A DNA stretch of 64,000 nucleotides from VXYL01 sp965243175 (GTDB taxonomy: Bacteria; Pseudomonadota; Gammaproteobacteria; Pseudomonadales; Azotimanducaceae), in NCBI GenBank assembly GCA_965243175.1, contig OZ251532.1:4464001-4528000 (forward strand). Direction: 5' to 3'. Below, one piece after another: positions 41,557-56,500 of this stretch (within the stretch, counting starts at the first letter, position 1; each line of letters starts with the position of its first letter). The notes beneath the pieces are model-generated. The model was not told where the DNA came from. It ran no database searches and saw only the letters and a list, made by a program, of their open reading frames with translations. The position numbers and the translations under genes were made by a program.

Positions 41557-44500
41557 CTACTGCCACATCGGCAGTACTCCGCGCCAGCCTTGGGTCCGGC
41601 TGATCGGCCAGTGGAACTCCACGCGCACCTCGAAATGCACCGTCGCCGTCTGGCCGTAGGCGTCGGTGGCGGTTGCCTCGATCACCACCACGCCCTCCGC
41701 ACCGGGCTCCGGCTCCACGAGCAGCACATCGCCGAAGATGCGCACGGTCGCCACCGTCGGGTCGGACGAGCGGGCGGTCCATTCGAGTTCGCCGCCCGGT
41801 TCGTGCGCCTCCGCCAAGGACGACAGCGCCACGCGCAGGCCGTCGCCGCGGAGCGCATCCGGCGCTGGCGTCCCAAGAACCCGCGGCTGGCGGGCGAACA
41901 GCGCCAGCGGTTCGCCTGCTTCGAGGGCGAAGCCCTGCCAGCAGAGGCCGGTCAGGCATTGGCGGGGCGGGAGTTCGGGCACCGCGAGGGAAACTCGGGC
42001 GAAGCCGTTCTCCGAGTCCACGGTGAATGGGGCGCTCGTCGTGGCGCCGGGTGGCACGGTCGTCTGCGACTCGGTGGCGCCGTCGGCGAACACTCCGCCC
42101 TCCGCCGCGAGGGCGAGCGTCGTCTCGAACGGTGCGCCCACGGGCATGGTCGCCCGCAGCGTCGCGGGCGACAGCGCCCACGGCTCGGCGTCCGCGCGCT
42201 CCAGATCCACGCGAAGCGCGAACGGCGCTCCGGGGTTGTCGTCCAGGCGCAGCAGGCGGAGCGAAGCGAGGCCGGCGAACAGGCCGTTCGGGAGCGTTCG
42301 CAGGCGGTTGCCGTCCAAGCGCAGCGACCGCAGCCCGGGAACCGCCGCGAAGGCGTCCGGCGGGAGGTCGGCCAGGGCGTTGTTCGAGAGCGACAGGCTG
42401 CGCAGGCGCTCCGGGGCCGGCAGGGCGGCCAGCGGCACCGCTTCGAACGCGTTGCCCGGCAGGATGAGGTGCTCCAAGCGCGTCGCCTCCGGCAACGCCG
42501 GCAAGCCGGTCAAGGCGTTGTCGGACAGGTTCAGCGTCCACAGCCCGGAGAGGCCGCCCATGTCGTCCGTCGCCAGTGCGCCGAGATTCGCGCCGGAGAG
42601 GTCCAGCGTCCGCACCAGGCGCAGGTCCGCTGGCGCCGGTTCCTCGCATCCCGCCGCGCCGGTCGCCGCCATCAGGGTGCGACGGACCGCTGGTGTGCGG
42701 TCGCAGACGCCTTCCAGCACCGCGACCGGAACCGTCGTCGTCGTCAAGCGGGCGTCGCGGTTGTTGCGCAAGCGCAGTTCCACCTCGAACCACTCGCGGG
42801 CTGGCTCCACGTCCGCGTCGTCGAGGATCGGGATCTCGATCTCGGCGCAGCGTTCGCCGCCGCGGATCTCGACTGCGCCCGAAACGCCGCCGTGGTCGGC
42901 GGCGGTCGCGTTGGCGGTCGCGGGATCCCTGTCGCGCACAATGCGCCAGCGCACCGTCGTCGAACCTTCCACCGCGGCGGCCAGTTCCGCCATCACCACC
43001 GCCGTGCCGCCTTCCGGCGCTTGCGCCGGGGCGGTGGAGCAGGCGGTGCCGATGACGCCTACGCGGATGTCCAGGCTGGCCGAGAGGCCCTGGGGATCTT
43101 CCGCCGTCACCGCGATCTCGGCGTTGCCGGGGCGGCCGCCGAAGATGCGCAGCGTGGTCCCCGCAACCGTTGCCGTCGCCACCTCGGGGTTGGTCGATGC
43201 CGCCGAGTACGTCAGCGGGTCGCCGTCCGGGTCGCGGAAAAGGCCGGAGAGGTCGAGTTCCGCTTGGTCGCCGACTTCCAGCAGCACGATCTCCGGCTGC
43301 GCCGCGACCTCTGGCGCGCGGTTGCCGCCGGCGCCGCCAGCGCGCGGCGTGGCGATCGCTATCACGGACGGGTCGCCGGGGTAGCCGTCACGGTTCAGGG
43401 CCAGAACGCGGACTTCGTAGACCACGCCTTCGCGCAGGCCGTCGATGCGGGCGGAGAGCGGGCCGGTGGCGACGCGGAGCGTTCGTCCCGCGGATGCAGC
43501 GCCGGCAGCAGGCACTTCGACCAGGCGGTCGAGGCTCCACTCGCCGCCGACCGGTCGCCACTGCACCCAGTAGCCGTGCGCGCCGGGAGATGCGGACCAG
43601 CTCACCGACAGGCTCGTCGTGCCCGCCGAGGACGCCTGCACACGCGCCGGGGCCGGCATCGCTTCGGCGTCCGAGACCTGCACGGCGTACTCCGCCGTCA
43701 CGTTGTCGTAGCCGCCGCCGGACGCGGAGTGCAGCAGCGCCGCGTCCTCCGTCGCGGCGTCGGCGTCCGTCTCTGCGCGGGCCGTCACCGTTTGCGGCAC
43801 GTTCCAGTTCAGCGTGGTGAACGTGAGCTCCGTCTGGTCGCCGGGAGCGCCGTTCGTGTCGAACGCCAAGCCGGCGTCGTCGCTCGACACCGTGACCGTC
43901 ACGGTGCCTGCAGGGCGTGCGGTGAGGACCGCCGTGTACGTGGCGCTCGCGCCGCCTTCCGTCAGGGCGAGTCCCTCCGGCGGGTCGAACGCCAGGCCGG
44001 GAGCGTCGGCGTCTTCCACTTCGACGGCCAGTGCTGGGGCGGAGGACACGCCCACATAGCCGGCGACCGAGTGCGTCACCATGGTCGTTTCGTCGTCCAC
44101 ATCGTCGTCGACGATGGACTGCGCGCGGACCTCCTGGTCGGCGTTCCAGTTCTGCGCCGTGAACGTGAGAGTGAGCGTACCCACGTCCTGGGCGCCGTCG
44201 CGGAGCGTCAGTTCCGAACTGCCGCTGGTCGCGGTCACCGTCACGTTGCTCGACGGCTGCGTGTTCAGTCGGACGCGGTAGCTGCCCGAGGCGCCCTCGG
44301 CGAGGCGCAGGAGCGTCGGTTCGACTCGGACGCCGGGGGCGTCTTCGTCGCGCACCGTGGCGCTCACGGTGGGCGTGGGGGCCGAGTCGTAGTCGGCGCC
44401 GGTCGTCGGGTGGGTGATGCTGGCAGCGCCGTCCGATACGCCGCGCACGGTCACGCGCTGGGGGACGTTCCAATTGGTCGCCGTGAAACTCAGCGTCGTC

Positions 44501-47500
44501 GGGGAGACGGTCGCCGTCGCTTCGTCCGAGCTGGTCGGGGTCACTTCGACCGTGCCGCCGGTCGGGGCCGCGGCCAGCGTCACCGAGTACGCCGCTGTCG
44601 AACCCTCGTTCACCTCCACCGAGGTCGCGTCGGCCAGCACTTCTGGCGTGTCGTCGTCCGAGACCGCGAACGACACGTCCACCGCCGGGGCGCCACCGTA
44701 GTCCGCACCGGTCGCCGTGTGGCGCAGCATCGCCGTGCCGGACGCGGCGTCGGGGTCGGGAACCCCACGCACCTGCGCCGTGCGCGGGGTGTTCCAGTTC
44801 GTCGCGTCGAAGCGCAGCCAGCCTTGGACGCCCGCCTGGTGACGATCCAGGTCCACCGAGACGGGGCCGGTCGCCGCGACCGACACGCGGGCAACGCCGT
44901 CCGGTTCGGTGTCCAAGCGCAGCGTGTAGGTCGCCTCCCCGCCCTCGGCGACGCCGGAGGCGGTCAGGGCGCTGGCCGCCACCACGATGGCCGGCTCGTC
45001 GTCGTCCACGGTGGCGGCGAGAAGCTGCGCCGAGACGTTTTCGTAGTCGCCGCCAGTGGCCGTGTGGGAGATGGCGACGCGCGGTTCGTCCGAAGCGTCG
45101 TCGTCCTCGGCGGCGGTGGCCGTGACCGTCTGCGCCGTGGCCCAGTTGGTCGTGGTGAAGGTCAGGGTCCGCGTTCGCGGCGTGGCGTCGTTGTCCACGG
45201 ATACGGCGCGGTCGCCGCTGGACACGGCCACTTCCACCTGCGCGGTCGGCTCGGTCCTCAAGCGCACCGTGTAGGGCTTCGCGTTGTCCGCGTGGCCGGA
45301 CATCTCGTTCAGCGCCAGCGGACCGGGCTGGTCGCCCGCCGCGTCCGGGTCCGCGTCGATCAGCAGCGCAGGGGTGTCGTCGTCGTCCACGGAGACCTCC
45401 ACGCCGGGGCGCGAGGCGGGGGCCAGTCCCGTGTAGTCGCCGCCGGTGGCCGCGTGCAGCAGGTTCACCGTCTCGTCCGTGGCGTTGCCGTCGTCCGCGG
45501 CGCTCACCGTGACCGTGCGGTTGGCGTTCCAGTTGGTCGCGTCGAACGTCATGGCGGTCTGGTCGCCGGTGGTGTCGGGGTCCGCGTCCACGGTCACTTC
45601 CGCCGTGGTGCCGCTCACGCTCACCGTCACCGGGGCGCTCGGCTGCGTGTTGAGGCGGAGCGTGTAGCTCGCGCTGCCGTTCTCGCGCACCGGCAGGCGC
45701 GTCGGCGAGACGCGCAGGCTCGGCGTGTCGTCGTCCGTCGCCGTCACCACGATCGCCGCCGTCGGGACGCTGCCGTAGTCCGCGCCGCTCGCCGCGTGCG
45801 ACAGCGTGACGACTTCGTTGGTGGAGTCGTTGTCGTTCGCCGCCGTCACCCGCACCGTCCGCTGCGTGTTCCAGTTGCGCGCCGTGAAGACCAGCCGCGT
45901 CGGATTCGGGGCGATGCCGTCTGCGGCGCCGGTGATGGTCACCGTGGCGTTGCCGTCCACCGGCTCCGTGGCGAGGCGAACGGTGTAGGTCGCGCTGTTC
46001 TCCTCCGGCACCGTGAGGGTGGACGCGGAGAGGACGATGGCCGGGGTCTCGTCGTCGGCCACGCTCGCGGTGAACGTGCCGTTGACGTTCGTGTACTCGC
46101 TGTTCGGCGTCGTTCTGGCGCGGTGCGTGAGCGTGGCGGTTTCGTCGAAGCCGTTGTCGTCCTGCTGCGCCGTGAGGGTCACCGTCTGCGGGGTGTTCCA
46201 ATTCGTCGCGGTGAACGTCAGCGTGTTCTGGTCGCCGCTTGCCGGGGCCGTGTCCACGGTGACCGACGGCGTGTTGCTGGCGATGGTCGCGGTGACCGTG
46301 CGCGTGGGCTGCGTGTAGAGGCGCACGGTGTAGTCGTCGGAGTTGGTGCTCGACGACGACAGTTCGTCCAGCGCCAGCGGGCCGGACTGGTCGTTCGCCG
46401 TGTCCGGGTCGGCGTCGAAGACGAAGCTCGGCGCGTCGTCGTCGGTAGTGTTCGCCATCAGGGTGGCCGTCAGGTTCGTGTACTCGCTCGCCGACGACGT
46501 GGCGGACGTGTGGGTGATGGTGGCGCTCTCCCCGACCCCGTTGTCGTCCTCGGCGGCGGTCAGGGTCACCGTCCGCGGGGTGTTCCAGTTCGCCGCCGTG
46601 AACGTGAGGGTGTTCTGGACGCCGTTCAGGCTGTCGCCGTCGGTGTCGTTCACCGTCACCGCGGCGAGGTTGCTGACGATGGTCACCGTCGCGTCCTGGG
46701 TCGGTTCGGAGGACAGGCGCACCGTGTAGTCCGCCGAGTTGTTGGACGCGGTGGAGAGCTCGTTCAGCGCCAGCGGGCCGGACTGGTCGTTCGGCGTGTT
46801 CGGGTCGGCGTCGACGAGGATGCCGGCCGTGTCGTCGTCGTCCACGGTGAGTTGGACGCTCGGGCGGGCGCCCGCGCCGAGGGCGCCGTAGTCGCCGCCG
46901 CTTGCGGTGTGGGAGAGCGTCAGCATCTCGTTCACGGCGTTGCCGTCGTCGCCGGCCGACACGGTCACCGTCTGCTGGGCGCTCCACGTCGTCGTCGTGA
47001 AGGTGAGGGTGTTCTGGTTGCCGCTGGTGGTCGCGGTGTCCACGGTCACGGCGCCGGATGCGCCGGAGACCGTCACCGTGACGGTGGCGCTCGGCTGGGT
47101 GTTCAGGCGGACGCGGTAGCGGCCGCTGCCGTTCTCGTCCACTTCCAGAGTGGTCGGGGTGACTTGCAGGCTCGGGGTGTCGTTGTCCGTGGAGGTGGCC
47201 ACCAGCGCAGCGGTCGGGACGCTGCCGTAGTCCGCGCCGCTGGCAGTGTGGGTGAACGTGACCGTCTCGTTGTCGCCGTCCAGGTCGTTGGCCGCCGTTA
47301 CGCGCACCGTGCGCTGCGTGTCCCAGTTGCCGGCGGTGAAGATCAGGCGCGTGGGGCTCGCCGAGAGGCCGTCGGCGGCACCGGTGATGTCCACGGTGGC
47401 GTTGCCGCCGACCGGCTCCGTGGCGAGGCGCACGGTGTAGGTGGCGGTGGTCTGCTCCGGCACCGTGAGGGTGGTCGTGGAGAGGGTGATGGCCGGGGTC

Positions 47501-50500
47501 TCGTCGTCGGTCACGCTCGCGGTGAACGTGCCGTTGACGTTGGTGTACTCGCTGTTCGGCGTCGTTCTCGCCCGGTGCGTGATGGTGGCGGTTTCGTCGA
47601 AGCCGTTGTCGTCCTGCTGCGCCGTCAGGGTCACCGTCTGGGGAGTGTTCCAGTTCGTGGACGTGAACGTCAGGGTGTTCTGGACGCCGTTCAGGCTGTC
47701 GCCGTCGGTGTCGTCCACCGTCACCGACGAGGTGTTGCTGGTGATGGTGGCGGTGACGGGCCGGGTGGGCTGCGTGTACAGGCGCACGGTGTAGGCGTCG
47801 GAGTTCGTCAAGGACGTGGACAGCTCGTTCAGCGCCAGCGGGCCGGACTGGTCGTTCGCCGTGTCCGGGTCGGCGTCGAAGACGAAGGCCGGCGCGTCGT
47901 CGTCGGTCGTGTTCGCCGTCAGCGTGGCCGACAGGTTCGTGTACTCGCTGGCCGACGACGTGGACGACGTGTGGGTGATGGTCGCCGACTCGCCGACGCC
48001 GTTGTCGTCCTCCGCCGCGGTCAGGGTCACCGTCCGCGGGGTGTTCCAGTTCGCGCTGGTGAACGTCAGCGTGTTCTGGACGCCGTTCAGGCTGTCGCCG
48101 TCCGTGTCGCCCACCGTCACCGACGTGTTGTTGCTGGCGATCGTCACCGTGGCGTCCTGGGTCGGTTCGGAGGACAGGCGCACCGTGTAGTCCACCGACT
48201 TGTTCGACGCCGTGGAGAGTTCGTTCAGCGCCAGCGGGCCGGGCTGGTCGTTCACGGTGTTCGGGTCGGCGTCGAGGACGATGCCCGCCGTGTCGTTGTC
48301 GTCCACCGTCAGCTGGACGCTCGGGCGGGCGCCGGTCGCGAGGGCGCCGTAGCCGCCGCCGCTCGCCGTGTGCGTCAGCGTGAGCATCTCGTCCTGGGCG
48401 TTGCCGTCGTCGCCGGCCGATACCGTCACCGTCTGCTGGGCGCTCCACGTCGTCGTGGTGAACGTCAGGGTGTTCTGGTCGCCGCTCGTGGTCGCGGTGT
48501 CCACGGTCACCGCGCCGGTCGCGCCGGAGACCGTCACCGTCACGTTCCCCGTGGGCTGGGTGTTGAGGCGGACGCGGTACGTGCCGCTGCCGTTCTCGTC
48601 CACCTCCAGCGTGGTCGGCGTCACTTGCAGGCTCGGCGTGTCGTTGTCCGTGGACGTGGCCACCAGCGCCGCCGTCGGGACGCTGCCGTAGTCGGCGCCG
48701 GACGCGGCGTGGCTGAACGTGACCACCTCGCTGTCGCCGTCCTGGTCGTTCGCGGCCGTTATCCGCACCGTGCGCTCGGTGTCCCAGCTGCCGGCGGTGA
48801 AGACCAGGCGCGTCGGGCTCGCCGAGAGGCCGTCCGCCGCGCCGGTGACGTCCACCGTGACGTTGCCGCCCACCGGCTCCGTGGCGAGGCGCACCGTGTA
48901 GGTCGCGCTGTTCTGCTCCTGCACGGACAGCGTGGTCGCCGACAGCGTGATGGCCGGGGTCTCGTCGTCGTTCACGCTCGCCGTGAAGCTGCCGTTGACG
49001 TTCCGGTACTCGCTGTTCGTCGTCGTCGCCGCGGTGTGGGCGATGGTCACCGACTCGTCGAAGCCGTTGTCGTCCTGCTGGGCCGTGAGGGTCACCGTCT
49101 GGGGGGTGTTCCAGTTGCTCGCCGTGAACGTCAGGGTGTTCTGGGTGCCGGGGTTGCCGGTGTCCGTGTCGTCCACGACCACCGCGGCGGTGTTGCTGCT
49201 CGTGATCGTCGCGGTCACGGTCTGCGTGGGCTGCGAGGTCAGACGCACGGTGTAGTCGTCCGTGTTGGTGCTGGACGACTGCAGCTCGGCCAGTTGCAGC
49301 GGGCCGGCCTCGTTGGTGGCCGGGGAGCTCGGGTCGGCGTCGAATATGAAGCCGGGGGCCTGGGCGTCGGTCGTGTTCGCGGTGAGGGTCGCCTGCAGGT
49401 TGGTGTACTCGCTCTGCGTCGCGGTGCTCGCCGTGTGGGTGATGGTGACGTTCTCGCCTACGCCGTCGGTGTCCTGGGCGGCCGTCAGGGTCACCGTCTG
49501 CGGGGTGTTCCAGTTCGCGCTGGTGAACGTCAGCGTGTTCTGGACGCCGTTCAGGCTGTCGCCGTCGGTGTCGTCCACCGTCACCGCGGTGGTGTCGTTG
49601 CTGGTGATGGCCACCGTCGCGGTCTGGGTCGGTTCCGAGGACAGGCGGACGGTGTAGTCGACCGAGTTGTTGGTCGCGGTGGAGAGTTCGGCCAGCGCCA
49701 GCGGGCCGGACTGGTCGTTCGGGGTGTTCGGGTCGGCGTCGAGGAGGATGCCTGCCGTGTCGTTGTCGGTCACGGTCACCGTCACGCCGGGGCGGGTGCC
49801 GACGGCCAGGCCGGCGTAGTCGCCGCCGGTGGCGGTGTGGGTCAGCGACACCTGCTCGTTCCGGGCGTTGCCGTCGTCGCCGGCGGCCACCGTCACCGTC
49901 TGCGCCGTGGCCCAGTTCGCGTTCGTGAACGTCAGGGTGTTCTGGTTGCCGGTCGTCGTCGCCGTGTCCACGGTGACCGCGCCGGACGCGCCGGAGACGG
50001 TCACCGTCACCGTGGCGCTCGGCTGCGTGTTGAGGCGAATGGTGTAGGCGCCGCTGCTATTCTCGTCCACCGTCAGCGCGGTCGTGCTCACCTGCAGGCT
50101 CGGCGCGTCGTCGTCCGTGGACGTCGCCACGATCTCCGCCGCCGGGACGCTGCCGTAGTCGGCGCCGCTGGCGGCGTGGCTGAACGTGGCCTCGTCGTTC
50201 GTGCCGTCGTTGTCGTTCGCCGCCGTCACCGTCACCGTTCTCGCCGTGTCCCAGTTGCCGGCGGCGAAGACCAGGCGCGTCGGGCTTGCCGAGAGGCGGT
50301 TCGCCGCGCCGGTGATGTCCACCGTCACGCTGCCGCCGACCGGCTCCGTGGCCAGCTGCACCGTGTACGTCCTGCTGTTCTCCTCCGGCACCGTCAGGGT
50401 GTTGGCCGACAGGACGATGGCCGGGGTCTCGTCGTCGTTCACCGAGGCGGTGAAGCTGCCGTGTACGTTCCGGTACTCGCTGTTCGTGGCCGTCGTCGCG

Positions 50501-53500
50501 CTGTGGGCGATGGTCACGGACTCGTCGTAGCCGTTGTCGTCCTGCTGGGCGCTCAAAGTCACCGTCTGCGGGGTGTCCCAGTTCGTCGCGGTGAACGTCA
50601 GCGTGTTCTGCACGCCCTGCGCGATGCCGTCGGTGTCGCCCACCGTGACCGCGGCGGTGTTGCCGCTGGTGATCGTCGCGGTGACGGTCTGCGTCGGCTC
50701 CGACGACAGGCGCACCGTGTAGTCGGCCGAGTTCGTACTCGACGACGACAGCTCGTTCAGCTGCAGCGGGCCGGACTGGTCGTTCGCCGTGTCCGGGTCG
50801 GCGTCGAAGACGAAGCTGCGCGGGTCGTCGTCGTTCGTGTTGGCCGTGAGGGTGGCCCGCAGGTTCGTGTACTCGCTGGTCGTCGGCGTGGACGACGTGT
50901 GGGTGATCGTCGCGGACTCCCCTACCCCGTCGTCGTCCTGGGCCGCGGTCAGGGTCACCGTTTGCGGGGTGTTCCAGTTGGCGCTCGTGAACGTCAGCGT
51001 GTTCTGGTCGCCGTTCAGGCTGTCGCCGTCCGTGTCGTCCACGGTCACCGCGGCGTCGTCGCTCGTGATGGTCACCGTGGTCGTCTGGGTCGGTTCGGAA
51101 GACAGGCGCACGGTGTAGTCGTGGGTGTTGTTGGTCGCCGTGGAGAGCTCGTTCACCAGCACCGGGCCAGGCTGGTCGTTCGCCGTGTCCGGGTCGGCGT
51201 CGACGAGGATGCCCGCGGTGTCGTCGTCGTCCACGGTCACCGTCACGCCGGGGCGCGAACCCGGCGGCAGGCTGGCGTAGTCGCCGCCGCTCGCGTCGTG
51301 GGTCAGTGAGACCTCCTCGTCGCCGGCGTTGTCGTCGTCGCCGGCGGCCACCGTCACGGTCTGGTTCGTGGCCCAGTTCGCGTTCGTGAACGTCAGCGTG
51401 TTCTGGTCGCCGCTCGTGGCCGCCGTGTCCACGGTCACGGCGCCGGTCGCGCCGGAGACGGTCACCGTCACGGTCGCGCTCGGCTGGGTGTTGAGGTGGA
51501 TGGTGTAGGTGGCGTTGGCGTTCTCGTCCACTGTCAGGGTCGCGGTGCTCACCTGCAGGCTCGGCGTGTCGTTGTCCGTGGCCGTCGCTTCGAGCAACGC
51601 TGCCGCGACGCTGCCGTAGTCCGCACCAGTCGCCGTATGGCGGAACGTGGCCGTCTCGTTCTCGCCGTTCAGGTCGTTCGCCGCGGTCACCGTCACGGTC
51701 CGCTCGGTGTCCCAGTTGGCGGTGGTGAACGTCAGCGACGTCTGGATGCCGCCCTGGGTGGACGTGTCCGCTGCCAGACCGTCGCCCGCGCCCGTGATCG
51801 TCACCGTCACGTCGCCGCCCACCGGCTCCGTCGCCAGCCGGACGGTGTAGGTGGCGTCGTCTTCCTCCGGCACCGTCAGGCTGGGCGTGGAGAGGGCGAT
51901 GGCCGGGGTCTCGTCGTCGGTCACGCTCGTGGTGAAGTTGCCGTTGACGTTCCTGTATTCGCTGTTCGTGGTCGTCGCCGCGCTGTGCGTGATGGTGACG
52001 TTCTCGTCGAAGCCGTTGTCGTCCTGCTGGGCGCTCAGGGTCACGGTCTGGGGGGTGTCCCAGTTGGCGCTCGTGAACGTCAGGGTGTTCTGGATGCCCT
52101 GCGCGATGCCGTCCGTGTCGTCCACCGTGACTGATGACGTGTTGCCGCTCGTGATGGTCGCCGTGACGGTCTGGGTCGGCTCCGACGACAGGCGCACGGT
52201 GTAGTCGTCCGAGTTGGTGCTCGACGACGACAGCTCGTTCAGCTGCAGCGGGCCGGACTGGTCGTTCGCCGTGTCCGGGTCGGCGTCGAAGACGAAGGCG
52301 GGGGCGTCGTCGTCGGTGGTGTTGGCGGTGATGGTCGCCTGCAGGTTCGTGTATTCGCTGCTGGACGACGTGGCGGACGTGTGGGTGATCGTGGCGCTCT
52401 CGGGGGTGCCGTTGTTGTCGTCGGCCGCGGTCAGGGTCACCGTCCGCGGGGTGTTCCAGTTCGTGCTCGTGAACACGAGGGTGTTCTGGACGCCGTTCGT
52501 GTTGTCGCCGTCCGTGTCGCCCACGGTCACCGCGGCGTCGTTGCTGGCGATGGTCACCGTGGCATTCTGGGTCGGTTCCGAGGACAGGCGCACCGTGTAG
52601 TCCACCGAGTTGTTGGGTGCCGACGGGAGTTCGTTCAGCGCCAGCGGCCCGGACTGGTCGTTCGGCGTGTCCGGGGCGGCGTCGAGGAGGATGCCGGCCG
52701 TGTCGTCGTCGTCCACCGTCACCTGCACGCTGGGGCGGGCGCCTGCCGCGAGGCTGCCGTAGCCGCCGCCGCTCGCGGTGTGGGTGAGGGTCGGCGTCTC
52801 GTTCACGGCGTTGCCGTCGTCGGCCGCCGCCACCGTCACCGTCTGGGTGGTGGCCCAGTTGGTGCTGGTGAACGTCAGGGTGTTCTGGTTGCCGCTCGTG
52901 GTCGCCGTGTCCACGGTCACGGTGCCCGATGCGCCGGAGACTGTGACCGTCACGTTGGCGCTCGGCTGCGTGTTCAGGCGGATGGTGTAGGTGGCGCTGC
53001 TGTTCTCGTTCACCGTGAGCTGGGTGCGACTCGCCTGCAGGCCCGGCGTGTCGTTGTCCGTGGCCGTCGCTTCGAGGTCGGCCGCCGCGACGCTGCCGTA
53101 GTCGGCGCCGCTCGCCGTGTGGCGGAAGGTGACAGTCTCGTTCTCGCCGTTCAGGTCGTTCGCCGCCGTCACCGTCACGGTTCGCTCGGTGTCCCAGTTG
53201 GCGGTGGTGAACGTCAGCGACGTCTGGATGCCGCCCTGGGTGGACGTGTCCGCCGCGAGGCCGTCGCCCGCGCCGGTGATCGCCACCGTGACGTTGCCGC
53301 CGACCGGCTCCGTCGCCAGCCGGACCGTGTAGGCGGCGGCGTCTTCCTCCGGCACCGTCAGGGTAGGCGTGGAGAGGGTGATGGCCGGGGTCTCGTCGTC
53401 GGTCACGCTCGCCGTGAAGTTGGCGGTTACGTTGGTGTACTCGCTGTTCGGCGTCGTGGCCGCGGTGTGGGTGATGGTCACGGACTCGTCGAAGCCGTTG

Positions 53501-56500
53501 TCGTCCTGCTGGGCGCTCAGGGTCACGGTCTGGGGGGTGTTCCAGTTGCTCGACGTGAACGTCAGGGTGTTCTGGTCGCCGGGGGTGTCGGTGTCCGTGT
53601 CGTCCACCGTCACCGCGGCGGTGTTGCCGCTGGTGATGGTCGCGGTCACGGTCTGCGTCGGCTGCGACGGCAGGCGCACGGTGTAGTCGGCGGAGTTGGT
53701 GCTGGAGGACGACAGCTCGTTCAGCTGCAGCGGGCCGGCCTCGTCCGTGGCCGGGGAGCTCGGGTCGGCGTCGAAGACGAAGTCCGGCACCAGGGCGTCC
53801 GTCGTGGTGGCGGTGATGGTCGCCCGCAGGTTCGTGTACTCGCTGGTCGAGGCGGTGCTCGCCGTGTGGGTGATGGTGACGTTCTCTCCTACCCCGTCGG
53901 GGTCCTGGGCCGCCGTGAGGGTCACCGTCTGCGGGGTGTTCCAGTTCGTGCTCGTGAACGTCAGGGTGTTCTGGACGTTGGGGGCGATGGTGTCCGTGTC
54001 GTCCACCGTCACCGCCGTAGTGTCGTTGCTCGTGATGGTCACGGTGGCGGTCTGGGTCGGTTCCGAGGACAGGCGGACGGTGTAGTCCACCGAGTTGTTG
54101 GTCGCGGTGGAGAGTTCGGCCAGCGCGAGGGGGCCGGACTGGTCGTTCGGCGTGTTCGGGTCCGCGTCCAGAAGGATGCCGGCCGTGTCGTCGTCGTCCA
54201 CCGTGAGTTGGACGCTCGGGCGGGCGCCTGCCCCGAGGCTGCCGTAGCCGCCGCCGCTCGCGGCGTGGGCGAGGGTCGGCGTCTCGTCCACGGCGTTGCC
54301 GTCGTCGCCGGCGGCCACCGTCACGGTCTGGTAGGCGCTCCACGTCGTCGTCGTGAATGTCATCGTGTTCTGGTCGCCGGCCGCCGTGGACGTGTCCACG
54401 GTCACGGCGCCGGTCGCGCCGGAGACCGTCACCGTCACGTTGCCGCTCGGCTGGGTGTTGAGGCGGACGCGGTACGTGCCGCTGTTGTTCTCGTCCACCT
54501 CCAGCTGCGTCGGGGTCACGTCGAGGCTCGGCGTGTCGTTGTCCGTCGATGTCGCCACAAGCTCGGCCGCCGTCACGGTGCCGTAGTCGGCGCCGCTCGG
54601 CGCGTGGCGGAAGGTGGCCATCTCGTTCTCGCCGTTCTGGTCGTTCGCCGCCGTCACGCGCACCGTGCGCAGCGTGTTCCAGTTGCCCGTGGTGAACGTG
54701 AGCGACGTGAGGTTCGTCGAGAGGCCGTCCGCCGCGCCGGTGATCGCCACCGTGACGTTGCCGCCGACCGGCTCCGTCGCCAAGCGCACCGTGTACGTCG
54801 CGCTGTTCTCCTCCGGCACCGTCAGGGTGGTCGTCGAGAGCGTGATGGCCGGGGTCTCGTCGTCGGTCACGCTGGCGGTGAAGTTGCCGTTGACGTTCCT
54901 GTACTCGCTGTTCGTCGCCGTGGTCGCGGCGTGGGCGATGGTCACGGACTCGTCGAAGCCGTTGTCGTCCTCCTGCGCCGTGAGGGTCACCGTCTGGGGG
55001 GTGCTCCAGTTCGTCGCCGTGAACGTGAGCGTGTTCTGCACGCCCTGCGTGTCGCCGTCCGTGTCGCCCACCGTGACCGAGGACGTGTCGCCGCTAGTGA
55101 TCGTCGCGGTCACCGTCTGGGTGGGCTCCGACGACAGGCGCACGGTGTAGTCGGCGGAGTTGGTGCTCGACGAAAACAGCTCGTTCAGCGCCAGCGGGCC
55201 GGACTGGTCGTTCGCCGTGTCCGGGTCGGCGTCGAAGACGAAGCTGCGCGGGTCGTCGTCGTTCGTGTTCGCCGTGAGGGTGGCCTGCAGGTTCGTGTAC
55301 TCGCTCGACGTCGGCGTGGTCGACGTGTGGGTGATGGTCGCGGACTCGCCCACGCCGTCGTCGTCCTGGGCGGCGGTCAGCGTCACCGTCTGCGGGGTGT
55401 TCCAGTTCGTGCTCGTGAACACGAGGGTGTTCTGGTCGCCCGGCGTGTCGGTGTCCGTGTCGCCGATTGCCACGGCAGCGTCGTTGCTGGTGATCGTCAC
55501 CGTGGCGGTCTGGGTCGGCTCCGAGGACAGGCGCACCGTGTAGTCGTGGGTGTTGTTGGTCGCACTCTGCAGCTCGTTCACCAGCACCGGGCCGGGCTGG
55601 TCGTTCGCCGTGTCCGGGTCCGCGTCGACGAGGATGCCGGCCGTGTCGTCGTCGTCCACCGTCACCGTCACGCCGGGGCGGGAACCCAGAGGCAGGCTGG
55701 CGTAGTCGCCGCCGCTCGCCGTGTGGGCGAGGGAGACCTCCTCGTTGCGGGCGTTGTCGTCGTCACCCGCGGACACCGTCACGGTCTGGCTGGTGGCCCA
55801 GTTCGCGTTCGTGAACGTCAGCGTGTTCTGGTCGCCGCTCGTGGCCGCCGTGTCCACGGTCACGGCGCCGGTCGCGCCGGAGACCGTCACCGTCACGGTT
55901 GCGCTCGGCTGGGTGTTGAGGCGGATCGTGTAGGCGGCGTTGGCGTTTTCGTTCACCGTGAGCGTGGCCGTGCTCACTTGCAGGCTCGGGGTGTCGTTGT
56001 CCGTGGCCGTCGCTTCGAGCAACGCCGCCGCGACGCTGCCGTAGTCGGCGCCGGTCGCCGCGTGGCGGAAGGTGGCCGTCTCGTTCTCGCCGTCGTCGTC
56101 GTTCGCCGCCGTCACCGTCACGGTCCGCTCGGTGTCCCAGTTGGCGGTGGTGAACGTCAGCGACGTCTGGATGCCGCCCTGGGTGGACGCGTCCGCGGCG
56201 AGGCCATCGCCCGCGCCGGTTATGGACACCGTGACGCTGCCACCCACCGGCTCCGTCGCCAGCCGGACGGTGTAGGTCGCGTCGTCTTCCTCCGGCACCG
56301 TCAGGTTGGTCGTGGAGAGGCTGATGGCCGGGGTCTCGTCGTCGGTCACGCTCGCGGTGAAGTTGCCGTTGACGTTCCTGTATTCGCTGTTCGTGGTCGT
56401 CGCCGCGGTGTGGGTGATCGTCACGCTCTCGTCGAAGCCGTTGTCGTCCTGCTGGGCGCTCAGGGTCACGGTCTGGGGGGTGTTCCAGTTGCTCGACGTG

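Noticed and set aside
41515..51309. A 3,264-codon open frame on the plus strand antisense to the giant gene
   Set aside because: Its product is Arg/Val/Gly low-complexity text that mirrors the repeat codons of the minus-strand gene. It arises from strong third-position G+C bias plus repetition, and domain signatures are only on the minus strand.
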